Below, one piece after another: positions 8,196 through 10,795 of a stretch of 10,795 bases of DNA. The DNA is from Gammaproteobacteria bacterium (GTDB lineage Bacteria; Pseudomonadota; Gammaproteobacteria; Steroidobacterales; Steroidobacteraceae), in contig JAOUGR010000041.1 of assembly GCA_029857655.1 (NCBI GenBank), positions 1 through 10,795 of the forward strand. Reading direction: 5' to 3'. Below the pieces are notes generated by a model that was not told the DNA's origin, ran no database searches, and worked only from the letters and a program-made list of their open reading frames with translations. Made by a program: the position numbers and the translations under genes. The stretch's first letter is position 1; each line of letters opens with the position of its first letter.

Positions 8196-8312
8196 ATGAA
8201 AGTTCGTCCATCGGTCAGGAAGATCTGCAAGAACTGCAAGATCGTCCGGCGCAAGGGTGTCGTGCGGGTGATCTGCTCGTCCGATGCCCGCCACAAGCAG
8301 CGTCAGGGCTGA
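8196..8312 (+). CDS. rpmJ: 50S ribosomal protein L36, zinc-binding form
   Basis: L36 is the smallest 50S protein and helps fold 23S rRNA near the L7/L12 stalk base. The 38 residues read [20 protein letters not shown] to residue 20, then [18 protein letters not shown]. The zinc ribbon is complete: Cys11, Cys14, Cys27 and His33 (CxxC, 12 residues, C, 5 residues, H), so this is the zinc-dependent type. GGGAG at 8185–8189 precedes the ATG by six bases, right after the hairpin at 8168–8184. Placement directly between secY and the alpha operon, without infA, is the gammaproteobacterial arrangement. It is the last gene of the spc cluster. Confidence 0.98.
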   Translation: MKVRPSVRKICKNCKIVRRKGVVRVICSSDARHKQRQG

Positions 8313-8331
8313 GGCCATGAGGTCCGTAATC

Positions 8332-8360
8332 TTGAGAAAGCCCGCTTTTTCACGTATACT
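8332..8360 (+). promoter_or_regulatory. Sigma-70 promoter of the alpha operon
   Basis: TTGAGA at 8332–8337 (four of six consensus bases in TTGACA order plus the last A, five of six in all) and TATACT at 8355–8360 (five of six against TATAAT) are separated by the ideal 17 bases. It lies in the only sizeable intergenic gap, between rpmJ and rpsM, as the alpha promoter does in E. coli. Transcription should start near 8366–8368. The bases right after the -10 (GCCGTG) are GC-rich, a feature linked to stringent (ppGpp/DksA) control at ribosomal promoters; that control is inferred. I see no AT-rich UP element upstream. Confidence 0.88.
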
Positions 8361-8365
8361 GCCGT

Positions 8366-8393
8366 GTTTTCCGCGGCTCAGAGGTCGTTAGCC
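8366..8393 (+). promoter_or_regulatory. Short leader and ribosome binding site of rpsM
   Basis: If transcription starts near 8366, the leader is only about 27 bases. GAGG at 8381–8384 is the Shine-Dalgarno sequence, nine bases before the ATG. GGCT at 8375–8378 can pair with AGCC at 8390–8393, placing the Shine-Dalgarno sequence in an 11-base loop. That stem is only four pairs and may be chance. Confidence 0.55.
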
Positions 8394-8774
8394 ATGGCGC
8401 GCATCGCCGGCATCAATATTCCGGTCAACAAGCACGTCGTCATCGGGCTGACGCACGTCTACGGCATCGGCCAATCGCGTGCCAGGATGCTGTGTGCGGC
8501 CGCCGGTGTCGACCCGTCGACCAAGGTGCGCGACCTGACCGAGGCCGAAGTCAACATGCTGCGCACGAACATCGCGCGCTTCCTGGTTGAAGGCGATCTG
8601 CGGCGCGAGAACTCAATGAGCCTGAAGCGGCTGATGGATCTCGGCTGCTACCGGGGCATTCGCCATCGCAAGGGCCTGCCGGTTCGCGGCCAGCGCACGC
8701 GCACCAATGCGCGCACGCGCAAGGGACCGCGCCGCGCGGCTATCAAGACCAACGTTGCGCCCTCGAAGAGTTGA
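8394..8774 (+). CDS. rpsM: 30S ribosomal protein S13
   Basis: S13 lies on the 30S head, bridges to L5 in the 50S subunit and touches P-site tRNA with its tail. The ATG at 8394 ([14 protein letters not shown]) is the family start; the open frame upstream to 8364 crosses the promoter leader. Length is 126 residues against 118 in E. coli. The helix-two-turns-helix segment is [12 protein letters not shown] (23–34). The signature [20 protein letters not shown] (83–102) and [11 protein letters not shown] are intact. The extra residues are in the tail after GPRR ([12 protein letters not shown]). As first gene of the alpha operon it is where S4 represses translation in E. coli. Confidence 0.98.
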   Translation: MARIAGINIPVNKHVVIGLTHVYGIGQSRARMLCAAAGVDPSTKVRDLTEAEVNMLRTNIARFLVEGDLRRENSMSLKRLMDLGCYRGIRHRKGLPVRGQRTRTNARTRKGPRRAAIKTNVAPSKS

Positions 8775-8807
8775 GCCGGCGCAAACACAGACTGACCAGG
8801 TAAATAG

Positions 8808-9278
8808 ATGACCGACGAGAAGAAATCCGACGAGAAGAAGGCCAGCTCGAAGCAGGACGCCGAGAAGCCGGACGCCGACAAGAAGGACGCGGCACCGGCC
8901 GCCGTCAAGACGCGCAAGAAGGCGAGGCGCCAGGTTTCCGAGGGCGTGGCGCACATCCACGCGTCATTCAACAACACGATCGTCACGATCACCGACCGGC
9001 AGGGCAACACGCTCGCGTGGGCGACATCCGGCGGCTCGGGATTCCGTGGCTCGCGCAAGAGCACGCCATTCGCAGCACAGGTTGCCGCCGAGAAGGCGGG
9101 CATTGCCGCGCAGGAACATGGCCTTCGCACGGTGGAGGTCAAGGTGAAGGGCCCGGGGCCGGGCCGCGAGTCCGCGGTCCGCGCGCTGAATGCCTGTGGT
9201 CTCAAGGTGACGAGCATCGCCGACGTGACGCCGATCCCGCATAACGGCTGCCGACCGCCCAAGAAACGGCGCGTCTGA
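8808..9278 (+). CDS. rpsK: 30S ribosomal protein S11 with a charged N-terminal extension
   Basis: S11 sits on the 30S platform and helps hold the mRNA–Shine-Dalgarno helix and E site. The core, from [17 protein letters not shown] (43 onward) through [17 protein letters not shown] to [17 protein letters not shown] and [13 protein letters not shown], is textbook; Asn146 matches E. coli Asn119, which is converted to isoaspartate there. The oddity is length: 156 residues against 129. About 27 extra residues at the front are almost all Lys, Asp, Glu, Ala and Ser, starting [15 protein letters not shown], with DEKK twice. The start is supported by AGG at 8798–8800 seven bases before the ATG, and no in-frame ATG, GTG or TTG lies between it and the core. 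The extension is probably disordered. Confidence 0.97.
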   Translation: MTDEKKSDEKKASSKQDAEKPDADKKDAAPAAVKTRKKARRQVSEGVAHIHASFNNTIVTITDRQGNTLAWATSGGSGFRGSRKSTPFAAQVAAEKAGIAAQEHGLRTVEVKVKGPGPGRESAVRALNACGLKVTSIADVTPIPHNGCRPPKKRRV

Positions 9279-9291
9279 GGTCCATCGAATC

Positions 9292-9915
9292 ATGGCCAGA
9301 TACCTGGGTCCCAAGTGCAAGCTCTCGCGCCGCGAGGGCACCGACCTGTTCCTCAAGAGCGGCATCAAGCCGCTCGAGAGCAAGTGCAAGCTCGAAGTGC
9401 CGCCGGGCGGCATCAAGGGCGATCGCCGCACCCGCCTGTCCGGCTACGGCGTGCAGTTGCGCGAGAAGCAGAAGCTGCGCCGCATGTACGGCGTGCTGGA
9501 ACGGCAGTTCCGCAATTACTATACGAAGGCGGCCGGCCGCCCCGGCTCGACCGGCGAGAATCTGCTGCGATACCTCGAATCGCGGCTCGACAACGTCGTC
9601 TATCGCATGGGTTTTGCCACCACGCGCGCCGAGGCCCGCCAGCTGGTCGGCCACAAGGCTATCGAGGTCAATGGCGAGACGGTCAATGTGCCGTCCTACC
9701 AGTGCCATGCCGGCGACCTGATCACAGTGCGCGAGAAGTCGCGCACCCAGGCGCGCATCGCTGCGGCACTCGCGATCGCGACCCAGGTCGGGCTGCCCGA
9801 ATGGGTCGAGGTTGATGACAAGAAGTTCACCGGTACGCTCAAGGCGTTGCCGGACCGCGATCAGATCCTGCCCGACATCAACGAAAATCTCGTCGTCGAG
9901 CTTTACTCGAAGTAA
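9292..9915 (+). CDS. rpsD: 30S ribosomal protein S4
   Basis: S4 starts assembly of the 30S body, lines the mRNA entry channel and, in E. coli, represses the alpha operon. The 207 residues (E. coli 206) begin [20 protein letters not shown]. Only Cys9 and Cys32 occur in the N-terminal region, so the four-cysteine zinc site is absent (C-minus type). The S4 RNA-binding domain is [20 protein letters not shown] (92–111) followed by [20 protein letters not shown] (112–131), and the C-terminus [10 protein letters not shown] is conserved. The usual APGQHG loop near residue 37 reads [11 protein letters not shown], one residue longer and without the Gln-His pair. GAGGT at the rpsK stop is the ribosome binding site. 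Confidence 0.98.
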   Translation: MARYLGPKCKLSRREGTDLFLKSGIKPLESKCKLEVPPGGIKGDRRTRLSGYGVQLREKQKLRRMYGVLERQFRNYYTKAAGRPGSTGENLLRYLESRLDNVVYRMGFATTRAEARQLVGHKAIEVNGETVNVPSYQCHAGDLITVREKSRTQARIAAALAIATQVGLPEWVEVDDKKFTGTLKALPDRDQILPDINENLVVELYSK

Positions 9916-9927
9916 CAGGTGACGGCA

Positions 9928-10795
9928 ATGCAAGGCTCCGCCACGGAATTCCTCAAGCCCCGCTCCGTCAAGGTCACCGAGACCGCGGCGCGGCAGGCCC
10001 GTATCGTGATCGAACCGTTCGAACGCGGCTTCGGGCACACGCTCGGCAATGCGCTCAGGCGCGTGCTGCTTTCCTCGATGCCCGGCTGCGCCGTGACCGA
10101 GGTCGAGATCGATGGCGTGCTGCACGAGTACACCAGCATCGAGGGTGTGCAGGAGGACGTCGTGGACGTCCTGCTGAATCTCAAGCTGGTCGCGATCGAG
10201 ATGCACAGCCGCGAGTCGGTTGAGCTGCGCCTGCAGAAGAAGGGTCCCGGCCCGGTCACTGCGGGAGATATCCAGGTCGACCATGACGTCGTCATCGTGA
10301 ATCCAGAACTGGTGATCGCGAACCTGACGAAGCCGATGCAACTCGGCATGACGTTGAAGATCGAGCGCGGCCGCGGTTACCGGCCGGCAGTCCAGCGCCT
10401 TGAATTCGAGGAGCAGAGCAGGCCGATCGGCCGCCTGCAGCTCGACGCGTCATTCTCGCCCGTGCGGCGCGTTACCTATGCGATCGAGTCCGCGCGCGTC
10501 GAGCAGCGCACCGACCTCGACAAGCTGATCATCGACATCGAGACCAATGGCACGATCAATCCGGACGAGGCGATTCGCCGCGCCGGCAGCATCCTGAAGG
10601 ACCAGCTGACGGTATTCGTCGATCTCGAGGGCCAGGGTGAGTCGCCGAGCCGCGAGTCTGGCCCGCTGCCGGATCCGATCCTGCTGCGCCCGGTCGACGA
10701 ACTTGAGCTGACGGTCAGGAGCGCGAACTGCCTGAAGGCCGAGAATATCCATTACATCGGCGACCTGGTGCAGCGCACTGAGGTTGAGCTGCTTC
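9928..10795 (+). CDS. rpoA: DNA-directed RNA polymerase alpha subunit (3' truncated by window edge)
   Basis: Alpha dimerises to nucleate core RNA polymerase; its C-terminal domain binds UP-element DNA and activators. The frame runs open from the ATG at 9928 to the window edge, 289 codons of an expected ~329. The N-terminal domain starts [16 protein letters not shown] and holds [20 protein letters not shown] (31–50), with Arg45 at the same number as the E. coli residue needed for dimerisation and beta binding. [11 protein letters not shown] and [10 protein letters not shown] follow in the insert region. The linker is near 233–248. The C-terminal domain begins at [20 protein letters not shown]; Arg264 matches E. 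coli DNA-contacting Arg265. AGGTGA at 9917–9922, a full anti-Shine-Dalgarno match, lies five bases upstream. rplQ is expected beyond the window. Confidence 0.98.
   Translation, partial: MQGSATEFLKPRSVKVTETAARQARIVIEPFERGFGHTLGNALRRVLLSSMPGCAVTEVEIDGVLHEYTSIEGVQEDVVDVLLNLKLVAIEMHSRESVELRLQKKGPGPVTAGDIQVDHDVVIVNPELVIANLTKPMQLGMTLKIERGRGYRPAVQRLEFEEQSRPIGRLQLDASFSPVRRVTYAIESARVEQRTDLDKLIIDIETNGTINPDEAIRRAGSILKDQLTVFVDLEGQGESPSRESGPLPDPILLRPVDELELTVRSANCLKAENIHYIGDLVQRTEVELL

Noticed and set aside
8335..8351. Possible terminator: AAAG-CCCG-CTTT followed by T residues downstream of rpmJ
   Set aside because: The stem is only four mostly A-T pairs and lies in the spacer of the alpha promoter; too weak for an intrinsic terminator.
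9202..10341. Long minus-strand open frame of 379 codons opposite rpsD and rpoA
   Set aside because: It lies wholly opposite two certain genes. High GC at third codon positions removes stops from the complementary frame, and the translation resembles no family I know and has no ribosome binding site I can support.
1..10795. A novel system, mobile element, CRISPR array or RNA gene hidden in the window
   Set aside because: Every base is assigned to a known ribosomal, secY or rpoA gene or to short gaps. No foreign gene, direct-repeat array, transposase, tRNA or rRNA sequence was seen on either strand.

Overview
This window is a stretch of the conserved S10–spc–alpha ribosomal protein super-operon, read entirely on the + strand. 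It opens inside rplB (L2) and closes inside rpoA (RNA polymerase alpha). Gene order is rplB'-rpsS-rplV-rpsC-rplP-rpmC-rpsQ (end of the S10 cluster), rplN-rplX-rplE-rpsN-rpsH-rplF-rplR-rpsE-rpmD-rplO-secY-rpmJ (spc cluster), then rpsM-rpsK-rpsD-rpoA' (alpha cluster). That makes 23 protein genes, of which the first and last are cut by the window edges.

The host looks like a GC-rich gammaproteobacterium. S14 is the long, non-zinc 101-residue form. L36 has the 38-residue enterobacterial-like form. rpmJ follows secY directly, with no infA, adk or map between them; betaproteobacteria usually carry infA there, and alphaproteobacteria and Gram-positives usually carry adk. RpoA and S4 are close to Escherichia/Pseudomonas proteins from memory. 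I cannot name a genus. All complete genes end in TGA or TAA; no TAG is used.

Packing is very tight. Most gaps are 2–30 bases, and three junctions overlap (rplP/rpmC and rpmC/rpsQ as TGATG, rplN/rplX as ATGA), which points to translational coupling. The only real intergenic space is 81 bases between rpmJ and rpsM. It holds a convincing sigma-70 promoter (TTGAGA, 17 bases, TATACT), the alpha-operon promoter. There is no stretch over 300 bases without a gene, and I found no RNA genes, mobile elements, CRISPR arrays or intrinsic terminators.

The products work together: small- and large-subunit ribosomal proteins, the SecY channel that docks ribosomes at the membrane, and the polymerase alpha subunit. 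I found no undescribed system. The points most worth a second look are a 27-residue charged N-terminal extension on S11 that carries an internal repeat, a perfect 7-bp hairpin between secY and rpmJ next to the rpmJ ribosome binding site, an alpha-operon leader too short for an E. coli-type S4 pseudoknot, no intergenic room for a separate spc promoter, and an altered PGQHG loop in S4.
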